From Pelomonas sp966111775 (GTDB lineage Bacteria > Pseudomonadota > Gammaproteobacteria > Burkholderiales > Burkholderiaceae_C), in contig CBHWBD010000075.1 in NCBI GenBank assembly GCA_966111775.1, positions 1 through 22,031 of the forward strand: DNA of 22,031 bases, in the 5' to 3' direction. Of the stretch, positions 1-7,296 are shown one piece after another. Within the stretch, counting starts at the first letter, position 1; each line of letters starts with the position of its first letter. The notes under the pieces were generated by a model, which did not search any database, was not told the origin of the DNA, and was given only the letters and a program-made list of their open reading frames with translations. Position numbers and translations under genes: made by a program.

Positions 1-17
1 TCTTTGATGCAAGGCTG

Positions 18-1196
18 ATGTCGCTGGCCGCGCGGCTCGCCCGCATCGAGCCCTTCTTTGTGTTGGAGCGGGCCACGGCCGGGGCCGGGGTCGCGGCCGG
101 CCCGCTGTGCGATCCGGCCCAGGGCGGCCGGCGCATGATCCGCCTCAATATCGGCGAGCCCGACTTCGGCGCTGCCCCCGCGGTGCGCGAGGCCGCGGCC
201 CAGGTCGCCCAAGGGGCGACGCCCTACACCGATGCCCTGGGCCTGCCAGCCCTGCGCGAAGCCATTTCGCGCTGGTACGGCGAGCGCTACGGTCTGAACA
301 TCGCGCCCGAACGCATCGCCATCACGGCCGGCGCCTCGGCCGGCCTGCAGCTCGCCTGCCTCGCCCTCTTCGAGCGCGGCGACGAGGTGCTGATGCCCGA
401 CCCCTGCTACCCCTGCAACCGCCATTTCGTGACGGCGGCCGACGCGACGCCGCGCCTGCTGCCCACCGGCGCTGCCGAGCGCTTCCAGCTTGGTGCCGAA
501 CAGGTTCGCAATGCCTGGACCAGCGCCACGCGCGGCGTGCTGCTGGCTTCGCCCAGCAACCCGACCGGCACCTCCATCGCACCCGAGGTGTTGGTAGACA
601 TGGTGGGCTTTGTGCGCGAGCGCGGCGGCGTCACGGTCGTCGACGAAATCTATCTGCCGCTGAGCTACGAAGAGCATTTCGGCCGCAGTGCTTTGGCGCT
701 TGGCGAGGACGTTGTCTCGGTCAACAGCTTCTCCAAATACTTCGGCATGACGGGCTGGCGCCTGGGCTGGCTGGTGCTGCCGCCTGACCTCGTTCCGGCC
801 ATCGAGCGGCTGGCGCAGAACCTCTACATCTGCCCGTCGACGCTGGCCCAGAAGGCGGCCCTGGCCTGCTTCGAGCCCGAGTCCATCGCCGAGTTCGAAC
901 GCCGCCGCGCCGTGCTCAAGCAGCGCCGCGACTACATCGTGCCGGCCTTGAACGACCTCGGTCTGAGCGTGCCGGTACCGCCCGACGGCGCCTTCTATGC
1001 CTGGATGGACATCAGCCGCTTCCATGCCGACAGCTGGGCCTTCGCCCACGAACTGCTGGAGAGCGCCCAGGTCGCGCTGACGCCGGGTCGCGACTTCGGC
1101 CTGGCCGATCCGCAGCGCTGGATGCGCCTGTCCTTCGCCTCGTCGATCGAGGACCTCCAAGAGGCCGTCGCCCGCCTGCGCGAGGTGCTGGTGTGA
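18..1196 (+). CDS. Class I/II pyridoxal-phosphate aminotransferase
   Basis: This is a 392-residue fold-type I aminotransferase that would move an amino group between an amino acid and a 2-oxo acid in the cytoplasm. The family fit is clear. SPSNPTG lies near residue 180 (the Asn that contacts PLP and the Arg/Asn substrate loop), VDEIY near 212, and SFSKYFGMTGWRLGW contains the Schiff-base lysine K240 and the phosphate-binding Arg. Substrate specificity cannot be read from these motifs; aspartate/alanine-type enzymes of subgroup I-gamma look most similar. The ATG at 18 overlaps a TGA at 16-18, so an upstream gene may end there in an operon, but only 17 bases of it are visible. Its stop overlaps the GTG start of ybgC, so it is probably co-transcribed with the tol genes. 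No functional link to Tol is known to me. Confidence 0.9.
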   Translation: MSLAARLARIEPFFVLERATAGAGVAAGPLCDPAQGGRRMIRLNIGEPDFGAAPAVREAAAQVAQGATPYTDALGLPALREAISRWYGERYGLNIAPERIAITAGASAGLQLACLALFERGDEVLMPDPCYPCNRHFVTAADATPRLLPTGAAERFQLGAEQVRNAWTSATRGVLLASPSNPTGTSIAPEVLVDMVGFVRERGGVTVVDEIYLPLSYEEHFGRSALALGEDVVSVNSFSKYFGMTGWRLGWLVLPPDLVPAIERLAQNLYICPSTLAQKAALACFEPESIAEFERRRAVLKQRRDYIVPALNDLGLSVPVPPDGAFYAWMDISRFHADSWAFAHELLESAQVALTPGRDFGLADPQRWMRLSFASSIEDLQEAVARLREVLV

Positions 1197-1591
1197 GCGA
1201 GTTCCAGTTCCCCATCCGTGTGTACTGGGAAGACACCGACGCCGGTGGCATCGTCTTCTACGCCAACTACCTGAAGTTCTTCGAGCGCGCCCGTACCGAG
1301 TGGCTGCGCGCGGCGGGTGTCGAGCAGCATCAGCTGCGTGAAGAGACCGGCCTCATCTTCGTCGTCGCCGGCACCAGCCTGCGTTATGTCGCGCCGGCCA
1401 AGCTCGATGACCTGCTGACCGTCACCGTCGAACCCCAGCCGGCAGGCCGCGCCAGCCTCATCGTGCGCCAGCGCGCCCTGCGCGGCGACACGCTGCTCTG
1501 CGAAGGCGAGATCCGCATCGGCTGCGTGCGCGCCGACGACCTGAAACCCCAACGCCTGCCCGACTCTGTCGTCGCAGCGATAGCCTCATGA
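1193..1591 (+). CDS. ybgC: Tol-Pal-associated acyl-CoA thioesterase YbgC
   Basis: This 132-residue hotdog-fold thioesterase hydrolyses acyl-CoA or acyl-ACP thioesters and is the usual first gene of tol-pal operons. The family signature EDTDAGGIVFYANY is present at residues 13-26. D16, in TDAGG, is the expected catalytic acid, and FFERARTEWLR follows as in E. coli YbgC. The length matches the family (about 130-135 residues). The start is GTG at 1193, overlapping the stop of the aminotransferase by four bases, and the stop overlaps the tolQ ATG by four bases, so translation is probably coupled on both sides. The assignment is firm from motif plus context. The physiological substrate, probably phospholipid-related acyl groups, is known only by analogy. 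Confidence 0.95.
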   Translation: MSEFQFPIRVYWEDTDAGGIVFYANYLKFFERARTEWLRAAGVEQHQLREETGLIFVVAGTSLRYVAPAKLDDLLTVTVEPQPAGRASLIVRQRALRGDTLLCEGEIRIGCVRADDLKPQRLPDSVVAAIAS

Positions 1592-2262
1592 ATCAAGACC
1601 TCTCCATCGTCTCCCTGATCCTGCACGCCAGCTTCGCGGTGCAACTCGTCATCGCGGGCCTGCTGCTCGTGTCGCTCGCGAGCTGGAGCGTCATCTTCGG
1701 CAAGCTGATCGGCCTGGGCCAGATCAAGCGCCGCAACGACGCCTTCGAGGCCGAGTTCTGGAGCGGCAAGAACTTGAACGACCTCTACCAGTCGGTCGGC
1801 AACCGCACCGACGGCGCACCGCTGGAGCGCATCTTCGCCTCCGGCATGCGCGAGTTCCTGAAGCTGCGCGAGAAGCGCGTGACCGACGCCGGTGCCCTGC
1901 TCGATGCGGCACGCCGCGCCATGCGCGCCAGCTTCCAGCGCGAGCTGGACGCGATGGAAAGCAATCTGTCCTTCCTCGCCTCGGTGGGATCGGTCTCGCC
2001 CTATGTGGGCCTGTTCGGCACCATCTGGGGGATCATGCACGCCTTCGTCGGCCTGTCCAACCTGACCCAGGTCACGCTGGCCACCGTGGCCCCCGGCATC
2101 GCTGAAGCCCTGGTCGCCACGGCCATCGGCCTGTTTGCCGCCATCCCCGCCGTGCTGGCCTACAACCGCTTCGCGCGCCAGATCGACCGCAGCGCCATCA
2201 CGCTGGAGACCTTCATCGAAGAGTTCTCCAACATCCTGCAACGCAACGCGACCCAACACTGA
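1588..2262 (+). CDS. tolQ: TolQ, proton-channel subunit of the Tol-Pal system
   Basis: This is a 224-residue inner-membrane protein of the TolQ/ExbB/MotA family. With TolR it forms the proton-motive-force-driven motor that energises TolA for outer-membrane constriction at division. Three membrane segments are visible: about residues 14-38 (AVQLVIAGLLLVSLASW), 131-152 (the SPYVGLFGTIWGIMHAF region) and 170-193 (AEALVATAIGLFAAIPAVLAY). A long polar cytoplasmic stretch separates segments 1 and 2, as in the family. The conserved GLFGTIWGI and ATAIGLFAAIPA motifs line the proton path in ExbB/TolQ. It sits between ybgC and tolR, with four- and one-base overlaps. Confidence 0.96.
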   Translation: MNQDLSIVSLILHASFAVQLVIAGLLLVSLASWSVIFGKLIGLGQIKRRNDAFEAEFWSGKNLNDLYQSVGNRTDGAPLERIFASGMREFLKLREKRVTDAGALLDAARRAMRASFQRELDAMESNLSFLASVGSVSPYVGLFGTIWGIMHAFVGLSNLTQVTLATVAPGIAEALVATAIGLFAAIPAVLAYNRFARQIDRSAITLETFIEEFSNILQRNATQH

Positions 2263-2696
2263 TGGCCGCCGTCTCCGCCCGTGGCGGCCGCCGGCGCCGC
2301 ACGATGAACGAGATCAACATGGTCCCCTTCATCGACGTGATGCTGGTGCTGCTCATCATCTTCATGGTCAGCGCCCCGCTGATCACGACCGGGCTGGTCG
2401 ACCTGCCCAGCGTGGGAAAAAGCCGCCAGCAGCCCGAGCATGTGATCCAGGTCATCGTCGGCACCGACGAGAAGCTCAAGATCAAGATCGACCAGCTCGA
2501 GCCCGAGTCCATCCCCGTCAACCGGCTGGCGGAGCGCGTCAAGAAGGGGCAGGGCAAGGCCCCCAACAGCCCCGTCGTCATCTCGGCCGACAAGAACGTC
2601 AAGTACGAGGCCGTCGTGCAGGTCATGGACACCTTGCAGCGCGCCGGCGTCCAGCGCGTGGGCCTGGCCGTGAAGAGCGGCGCATCTTCCAAGTGA
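2262..2696 (+). CDS. tolR: TolR, proton-channel subunit of the Tol-Pal system
   Basis: This 144-residue protein of the ExbD/TolR family has a basic cytoplasmic N-terminus (RGGRRRR at 7-13), one membrane helix at about 20-42 and a periplasmic domain. The proton-carrying aspartate is D25 in the sequence MVPFIDVMLVLLIIFM, the hallmark of the family. The periplasmic part contains the expected ExbD fold pattern, with VVISADKNVKYEAVVQVMDTL near residues 105-125. Translation begins at ATG 2262, whose A is the last base of the tolQ stop. TolA starts one base after the tolR stop. TolR acts as a dimer inside the TolQ pentamer and may bind peptidoglycan; this is family knowledge. Confidence 0.95.
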   Translation: MAAVSARGGRRRRTMNEINMVPFIDVMLVLLIIFMVSAPLITTGLVDLPSVGKSRQQPEHVIQVIVGTDEKLKIKIDQLEPESIPVNRLAERVKKGQGKAPNSPVVISADKNVKYEAVVQVMDTLQRAGVQRVGLAVKSGASSK

Positions 2697-2697
2697 G

Positions 2698-3555
2698 ATG
2701 ACAGCCGCGACTCTGCGTCCCCCCGAGGTCGCCGGCATGGGCCGGGGCCTGACCCTGGCCCTGATCGCACACGGCCTGCTCATCCTCGCCCTCAGCTATG
2801 GCCTGAACTGGCACAGCGACTCCTCACCGGCCTTCGAGGCCGAGCTGTGGTCGTCGATTCCCCAGGTCGCCGCGCCGCGCGAAGAGGCGCCGCCCGAGCC
2901 CGAACCCGAGGCGCCCAAGCCCGACACCCGCGCCCAGCAACGCGCCGCCGAAGAGGCCGCCGCCGAGCAGCAGCGCGAGGCCGACATCGCCATCGCCAAG
3001 GACAAGAAGCGCAAGGAAGAGAAGGCGCGCGAGGAAGCAGCCAAGCTCGAGCGCGAGAAGGCGATCAAGGAAAAGGAAGCCAAGGACAAGGCGGCCAAGG
3101 AGAAGGCCGCCAAGGAAGAGCAGGATCGCGTCAAGAAAGACAAGGCCGCCAAGGACGCCAAAGAGGCGAAGGAAGCCAAGGACGCGGATGCCAAGCGTGA
3201 GGCCCAGCGCCAGGAGTTCCTGCGCCGCATCCAGGGGATGGCCGGTGGCACGCCGAATTCCAGCGGTACCGCCGCGCAGAATGCGGCGCCTTCAGCCGGC
3301 TGGGTGGGTCGCGTCAAGGGCAAGATCCGGCCGCTCATCATCTACTCTGACGACAGCGCCGCCAACCCGACCGCCGAGGTCCAGGTGACGCTGGGCCCCG
3401 ACGGCCGCATCCTGGGCAGCAAGGTGCTCAAGGCCAGCGGCGATGCCGAATGGGATCGCGCCGTGCTGCGCGCCATCGACAAGACCGAGGTGCTGCCGCG
3501 CGACGACGGCCGCGTGCCGCCCGTCATCATCCTGACCTTCAGGCCGCGCGAGTAG
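2698..3555 (+). CDS. tolA: TolA, envelope-spanning Tol-Pal protein
   Basis: This 285-residue TolA is shorter than E. coli TolA (421 residues). Domain I has a membrane helix at about 15-35 (LALIAHGLLILALSYGL). Domain II, about 60-190, is a long Lys/Ala/Glu/Asp helix with repeated AAKEK/AKDAKEAK units and Pro/Glu-rich sequence just after the membrane. Domain III, about 202-285, is a compact TonB/TolA C-terminal domain beginning WVGRVKGKIRP and ending PVIILTFRPRE; it should contact TolB or Pal at the outer membrane. The low-complexity helix is encoded by imperfect direct repeats around 3000-3190. The gene ends 3 bases before a convergent gene, and tolB and pal do not follow. Confidence 0.93.
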   Translation: MTAATLRPPEVAGMGRGLTLALIAHGLLILALSYGLNWHSDSSPAFEAELWSSIPQVAAPREEAPPEPEPEAPKPDTRAQQRAAEEAAAEQQREADIAIAKDKKRKEEKAREEAAKLEREKAIKEKEAKDKAAKEKAAKEEQDRVKKDKAAKDAKEAKEAKDADAKREAQRQEFLRRIQGMAGGTPNSSGTAAQNAAPSAGWVGRVKGKIRPLIIYSDDSAANPTAEVQVTLGPDGRILGSKVLKASGDAEWDRAVLRAIDKTEVLPRDDGRVPPVIILTFRPRE

Positions 3556-3566
3556 GCTTCAAGCCT
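3554..3566. terminator. Short inverted repeat between convergent stops
   Basis: AGGCT-TCA-AGCCT forms a 5-bp hairpin across the tolA stop and the 3' end of the opposing receiver-domain gene. There is no T-run on either side, so a role as a bidirectional intrinsic terminator is only possible. It is the only structure visible in a 3-base intergenic gap. Confidence 0.25.
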
Positions 3567-4839
3567 CTGCGGGGATGGCCCGTCCCGGCAACACCCGGTG
3601 CAGTTCGTCGGCCAGGGCCTGCAGGTTCATGGGCTTGCTGAGGAAACCATCCATGCCGGCGCTGAAGCAGACGCTGCGCCGCAACTCGCTGTCGCCGGCA
3701 GTCGCCGCGACGATGGGGAACGGTGGCAAGGTGCCGATGCGCTGCAGGGACCTGAGGTGCTCGCTGGCCTCCAGCCCGTCCATCACCGGCATGTCCACGT
3801 CCATCAGCACCATGTCGGGAGGCTCGTCGCAGCAGGAATCGAGGGCTTCGATGCCGTCGCCGGCAACGACCACCTCGTAGCCCAGCGCCTCGAGCTGGCC
3901 GCGCGTGACGATCTGGTTCACCACGTTGTCGTCGACCACGAGCACGCGTCGGCTTTCCTGCACGTACAGCGGCGTCGGGGATGTCAGCCGCGACAGGGCC
4001 GTCGAGGTGCGATCGTCGACGTGGGCGGTGAAACGCTCCAGCTCCAGAGGGCTCAACGGCAGCACGCGGATGTCGACCGAGCCACGGCCCCGCATGCGCA
4101 GCGTGTCGGAGCCCGAGACCACGGCCAGTACCGTCCAGAGGCTGGGCAGGGCCCGTGCCACCTGTTCAAGCAACTGCAGCTCGCCGCCATCCTGCTCGGC
4201 GACGATCATCAGCATCGGCGCCAATCCGGCGGACGTCGCCGCAGCGGCGTCTTCCAATGATCCGAACGACACCACATGCCAGCCCAGCTGGCGCAATCGC
4301 AGCTCGACCGAGTCCAGCGCGCCGGGCAATGAGCTGACCAGCCACGCCACGGTGCCGGCGGCATCGGGCGTATGTTCAAAGGACGACTCCTCCCCAGCCA
4401 CATCGCCACTCAGAGAGATGACGAGACCGTTTTGACCCGCGTCGACGAACTGGACGGTGCCGCTGGTGGCCGGGCATGGGCCTTCGGCATGGTCAACCGG
4501 GCCGTGGTCCGGATCGGCCGTCTCGGACATCAGGTGCAGACGCTGCAGCACGCCCACGACGTCGGCAGGGCGGCTCGACCCCGTGCCCGCGGCATGAATG
4601 ACGATGCCGCTGCGGCCGAAGACGGGCGGCTGGACTTCCGCGCTGAACATGACGAAGCCCGACTCGAAGCAATCGACGATGCCCAGCAGGATGCGATGGA
4701 TGCCGGCCCGCAGATAGGGCCCCGGATCCTCAAGCTCGAGGCGGGGCCCCCGATAGTCGAAATAGGCGACCAGCCCCTTCCTTCTGGCGTGCGGCAACAC
4801 ATCGCGCGCGCTCTGCGTGAACAGCTCTGAAAACTCCAT
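3559..4839 (-). CDS. Receiver-domain protein resembling a degenerate hybrid histidine kinase
   Basis: This 426-residue protein has three parts. Residues 1 to about 150 resemble the start of a histidine-kinase ATPase domain (ARRKGLVAYFDYRGP, then a position like the RLRQVLLNLLGNAVKF stretch). The N-box asparagine region reads RILLGIVDCFES (49-60), and the DxGxG box reads AAGTG with A83 in place of Asp, so ATP binding looks lost. No HisKA domain with phospho-accepting His is present. Residues about 174-275 resemble a receiver without its Asp. Residues about 298-420 are an intact receiver: acidic pair D303/D304, phospho-acceptor D347 in LMDVDMPVMDG, and K402 in LSKPM. It has no output domain and no membrane segment. 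It follows the DoxX gene by 75 bases on the same strand, so it could be read from the bufferin operon or from its own promoter. It may be a phosphate sink or scaffold for another kinase; partners are unknown. Confidence 0.75.
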   Translation of the reverse strand: MEFSELFTQSARDVLPHARRKGLVAYFDYRGPRLELEDPGPYLRAGIHRILLGIVDCFESGFVMFSAEVQPPVFGRSGIVIHAAGTGSSRPADVVGVLQRLHLMSETADPDHGPVDHAEGPCPATSGTVQFVDAGQNGLVISLSGDVAGEESSFEHTPDAAGTVAWLVSSLPGALDSVELRLRQLGWHVVSFGSLEDAAAATSAGLAPMLMIVAEQDGGELQLLEQVARALPSLWTVLAVVSGSDTLRMRGRGSVDIRVLPLSPLELERFTAHVDDRTSTALSRLTSPTPLYVQESRRVLVVDDNVVNQIVTRGQLEALGYEVVVAGDGIEALDSCCDEPPDMVLMDVDMPVMDGLEASEHLRSLQRIGTLPPFPIVAATAGDSELRRSVCFSAGMDGFLSKPMNLQALADELHRVLPGRAIPAEA

Positions 4840-4840
4840 G

Positions 4841-4886
4841 GACGGACCGTCGTTAACTGTCCGACAGACTAGGACAAACCTGGTTT
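4841..4886. promoter_or_regulatory. Cluster of three 5-1-5 palindromes upstream of the receiver gene
   Basis: The 75-base gap between the DoxX gene and the receiver gene holds three perfect inverted repeats with 5-base arms and a 1-base centre: GACGG-A-CCGTC (4841-4851), CTGTC-C-GACAG (4857-4867) and AAACC-T-GGTTT (4876-4886). GTTAAC, itself palindromic, lies between the first two. The first sits immediately before the start codon. The arms differ in sequence, so they are not copies of one operator, but they could be protein sites or RNA structure controlling the receiver gene. No convincing -35/-10 pair was found. Confidence 0.3.
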
Positions 4887-4914
4887 CCCTGTCGTTTCCA
4901 GATGTGGCGGTTGT

Positions 4915-5409
4915 TTACGGTTGGCGAAGCCGTTTCAAGGCCAGGTGATCAACCGACCAACGGCCCGCGCCCCACAGGGCGATCACCACGGCCAGCACAC
5001 CCCAAAGGCTGTGCTGGAACACGCCGGCGGGAGACAGGTCTTCCGCGGGCAGGGACAGGGCCGCCATCAGGTTGACGACGAACAAGCCCAGGCCGGCAAA
5101 GCGCCCCATCAGCCCCAGCACCAGCAGCGCCGGCAGCACCACCTCACCGGCCGTGCCTGCGTAGGCCGCCAGGGCCGGGGGCAGCAGCGGCACCTGGTAG
5201 TAGTCGTTGAACAGGGCCAGCGTGGACGACCAGTCGCGCAGCTTGGTGAGGCCCGACGCGAAGAAGACGTTCGCCACATACAGACGCGCGGCCAGCAGCG
5301 CCATGGACTGCAGATGGCTGACCGCCGTGTCCAGCGGCGCCGGCAGCCGGGAGGGCTGAAGGCCGGGATCGGTGAAGGCGCGCAGCGCGGCGGAGACAAG
5401 AGCTTTCAT
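4915..5409 (-). CDS. DoxX-family membrane protein of the bufferin operon
   Basis: This 164-residue DoxX/SURF4-type integral membrane protein has four hydrophobic segments, at about 38-56 (ALLAARLYVANVFFASGL), 80-100 (AYAGTAGEVVLPALLVLGL), 102-120 (RFAGLGLFVVNLMAALSL) and 132-150 (HSLWGVLAVVIALWGAG). Typical DoxX features include FFASGLTKLRDW in the first segment and the GE of AGEVVLPALL in the second. DoxX proteins commonly accompany DUF2282-DUF692-DUF2063 genes, where the fourth gene has been called bufD. The biochemical role is not settled; quinone- or redox-linked functions have been suggested for other family members. The start overlaps the bufC stop by four bases, so it is translationally coupled and the last certain member of the operon. 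Confidence 0.85.
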   Translation of the reverse strand: MKALVSAALRAFTDPGLQPSRLPAPLDTAVSHLQSMALLAARLYVANVFFASGLTKLRDWSSTLALFNDYYQVPLLPPALAAYAGTAGEVVLPALLVLGLMGRFAGLGLFVVNLMAALSLPAEDLSPAGVFQHSLWGVLAVVIALWGAGRWSVDHLALKRLRQP

Positions 5410-6107
5410 GGCGTCGAAGTGGGATGAGGGTTGGGCAGGATCCTGACCCCAAGCAGCCAGGCGTTCTGTAGCGCGGCCTGCAGCCAGGCGCCGAAATCAA
5501 AGTCGGCTTCAAGCGCAGAACCTTTCACTTCCGACGCTTGCAGCGCCTCGGCAAGATTCACCCCCCGCAGCAGCGCGGCGAAGAAGGCGGCTTGGGCCGT
5601 CGACAGGGGCTGCCATTCGCCGCGCCAACCCCGGCGCCAGACCAGCACCGGCCCCTGCTGCTGCTCGATCAGCGCGATGCCGGGCCGCGGCAGCAGCTGC
5701 AGGGATTCGGGCGGCGTCGTGCCCAGCAGGTTCAACGAGGCGACGTCCAGCTCCGCGTCCGCGGCACGCTCGGCGCTATGCAAGGCCCAGTCCAGCCGGG
5801 CCAGATCGGGCAGGCCTGAAGCCTCGCCGGCACGCTCGACCAGGAAAGCTTCGAGCGCCCCGCCCCATTGGCCCAGGTCACCGCTCTCGGGCGGATGCCG
5901 GCGCCAGAAGGTCCAGGCCAGCGACGCGAACTCGTCCTCGCCCAGTTCTGCGCGCAGTCTCGAAAAGGGCACGGCCAGGGCCTGGGCCGACAACGCCTTC
6001 ACGTTGCCGCGGTAGGCCGCCAGGCCGCGTTCGGCACCCGTCAGCGTCGCCGGCGCGTCGCCACGGCCCAGCAGCGCATCGACCAGGGATTGCTGCTCGG
6101 CCTTCAT
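5406..6107 (-). CDS. bufC: BufC-like DUF2063 protein, partner of the MNIO enzyme
   Basis: This 233-residue protein has an N-terminal DUF2063 domain (annotated elsewhere as a putative DNA-binding domain). The characteristic pattern is visible at about residues 26-88: LAAYRGNVKALSAQALAVPF, then LGEDEFASLAWTFWRRHPPES and ALEAFL. The C-terminal half is a second, less conserved domain with a winged-helix-like stretch (PLSTAQAAFFAALLRGVNLAEAL). In bufferin and related RiPP systems this family does not act as a transcription factor but binds the precursor peptide and delivers it to the MNIO enzyme. That function is taken from family knowledge. It overlaps bufB and the DoxX gene by four bases at each end, which supports a stoichiometric complex. 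Confidence 0.85.
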   Translation of the reverse strand: MKAEQQSLVDALLGRGDAPATLTGAERGLAAYRGNVKALSAQALAVPFSRLRAELGEDEFASLAWTFWRRHPPESGDLGQWGGALEAFLVERAGEASGLPDLARLDWALHSAERAADAELDVASLNLLGTTPPESLQLLPRPGIALIEQQQGPVLVWRRGWRGEWQPLSTAQAAFFAALLRGVNLAEALQASEVKGSALEADFDFGAWLQAALQNAWLLGVRILPNPHPTSTP

Positions 6108-6958
6108 GCTGCCACCGCCCTCGCCCGCTGGCTTTCAGCCAGCAGCACACCGAGGTCGGGCACGTCGGTGTCCCATTCGATCAGCGTTGGCGTCGGCCCG
6201 AAGCGGCGGATGGCGTGCCCGTAGACACGCCAGACCTCGTCGCGCACGCGGCTGCCATGGTCGTCGATGACGAGGCCGTCCTCGCGTTCGCAATGGCCGG
6301 CCAGATGGATCTCGCCGACGCTGCCCGGGCGGATGGCATCGACCCAGCGCATGGCCTCACGCGCCGCGGCGTCGGGCGCGAGGCCGTCGTTGCGGGCATT
6401 GACGAAGAGGTTGTTGACGTCCAGCAGCAGGCCGCAGCCGCTGCGCCGCGCCAGCTCGTTGAAGAACTCGGGTTCGGCCAGGGTGTCGTCGGACCAGCCG
6501 ACATAGGCGCTGATGTTCTCGACCAGCAGGGGGCGTCCAAGGCGCTCCTGCACCTGCTGGACGTGCTTGACCATCAACGCGAGGGACTCGTCGGTGAAGG
6601 GAATCGGCAGCAGGTCGGCCGCGTGCAGGCCCGAGCCCACGCGGGCGAAGCAGGCATGGTCGGACACCCAGCGCGGCTGCACGCGCGCCACGAGACGGGC
6701 CAGACGTTGCAGATGACCATCATCCAGCCCCGCGGCCGAGCCCAGGGCCAGGCCGACACCGTGCAGGCTGACGTCGTAGGCCTGGCGGCCCGCGTCCAGC
6801 ACGGCCAGCGTGATGCCGCCGTCGGCGAAGAAGTTTTCGGAATGGACCTCGATGAAGCCGAGCGACGGGCGCTCGGCCAGCAAGGTCTCGTAATGAGGCT
6901 GGCGCCAGCCAATTCCCACGCAGTCCACACAGGGACCGGCCGGCGCCGAAGGGGTCAT
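6104..6958 (-). CDS. bufB: BufB-like multinuclear iron oxygenase (MNIO, DUF692)
   Basis: This is a 284-residue MNIO-family enzyme with a TIM-barrel fold, expected to use a di- or tri-iron centre to oxidise cysteines in the BufA1 precursor. Family motifs appear in order: FIEVHSENFF (35-44), SLHGVGL (64-70, H66), SDHACF (99-104, H101), LLVENIS (144-150, E147), LLLDVNNLFVNA (177-188, D180 and N182), EIHLAGH (216-222, H218), DDHGSRV (232-238, H234) and LIEWDTDVP (259-267, E261). These are the likely metal-binding and active-site residues. I chose ATG 6958. An open frame extends upstream to 7051, but that stretch is basic, unlike the family, and runs into bufA1. The start lies 13 bases after the bufA1 stop, and the end overlaps bufC. 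Confidence 0.92.
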   Translation of the reverse strand: MTPSAPAGPCVDCVGIGWRQPHYETLLAERPSLGFIEVHSENFFADGGITLAVLDAGRQAYDVSLHGVGLALGSAAGLDDGHLQRLARLVARVQPRWVSDHACFARVGSGLHAADLLPIPFTDESLALMVKHVQQVQERLGRPLLVENISAYVGWSDDTLAEPEFFNELARRSGCGLLLDVNNLFVNARNDGLAPDAAAREAMRWVDAIRPGSVGEIHLAGHCEREDGLVIDDHGSRVRDEVWRVYGHAIRRFGPTPTLIEWDTDVPDLGVLLAESQRARAVAA

Positions 6959-6971
6959 GGCCGTCAAGCGG

Positions 6972-7235
6972 TCACTTCTTGGCGGGAGCCTTGGTCGAGC
7001 CGCCTTCCTTTTCGCACGTGCCCTTGGCGACGTACTTCCATTCGTTGGCATCCTTGTCGGCCTTGGACTGGCCGGCGCAGGAATGGCTGCCGTTGGCGGT
7101 GGCGCAGTCGTTCTGGCCGGCCTTGGCGATGCCGTAGCACTTTTCCTTGGCAGCGTCGGCGGCCTGGGCCTGGGCGACGAGGCCCAGCGACAGGGCGGCA
7201 GCGAGGGCGGAGGACACGAGGGTGGCGTTCTTCAT
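6972..7235 (-). CDS. bufA1: BufA1-like bufferin precursor (DUF2282)
   Basis: This 87-residue exported peptide has a signal sequence at about residues 1-25 (MKNATLVSSALAAALSLGL, cleavage near AQA-A) and a core with exactly four cysteines: C33 in EKCYGIAKAGQ, C44 in NDCA, C53 in HSCAG and C74 in KGTC. Spacing and flanks match DUF2282 proteins. In Caulobacter, bufferins of this type are ribosomally made peptides whose cysteines are oxidised by BufB/BufC to thiooxazoles that bind copper in the periplasm. The C-terminus is a short Lys/Pro tail. I placed the start at 7235 because GGAG lies 8 bases upstream and the signal peptide begins there; the open frame continues to 7541 without family features. 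It is first in its operon, followed by bufB after 13 bases. Confidence 0.92.
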   Translation of the reverse strand: MKNATLVSSALAAALSLGLVAQAQAADAAKEKCYGIAKAGQNDCATANGSHSCAGQSKADKDANEWKYVAKGTCEKEGGSTKAPAKK

Positions 7236-7243
7236 GGACAGGT

Positions 7244-7247
7244 CTCC
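7244..7247 (-). promoter_or_regulatory. Ribosome binding site of bufA1
   Basis: GGAG on the minus strand lies 8 bases before the ATG at 7235. It supports the short bufA1 reading frame over the longer open frame. The predicted 5' untranslated leader from the promoter at 7297-7322 would be roughly 55 bases. Confidence 0.6.
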
Positions 7248-7296
7248 AAAGGGTTGGGGGGTAAAAGGCGGCCGATGATGCGGCGGCGAGAACGAA

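Noticed and set aside
3000..3190. Direct repeats in tolA DNA as a possible satellite or mobile repeat
   Set aside because: They follow the Lys/Ala/Glu coiled-coil codons of TolA domain II and are explained by the protein.
6958..7051. Longer N-terminus for bufB
   Set aside because: The extra 31 residues are basic and unlike the family and would overlap bufA1. The ATG at 6958 directly precedes the conserved part.
7261..7290. SigF-like promoter facing the sigma gene
   Set aside because: GTAAAA at 7261 was considered, but no CGAA/CGAC-like -10 lies 16 bases downstream, so there is no support for autoregulation from this motif.
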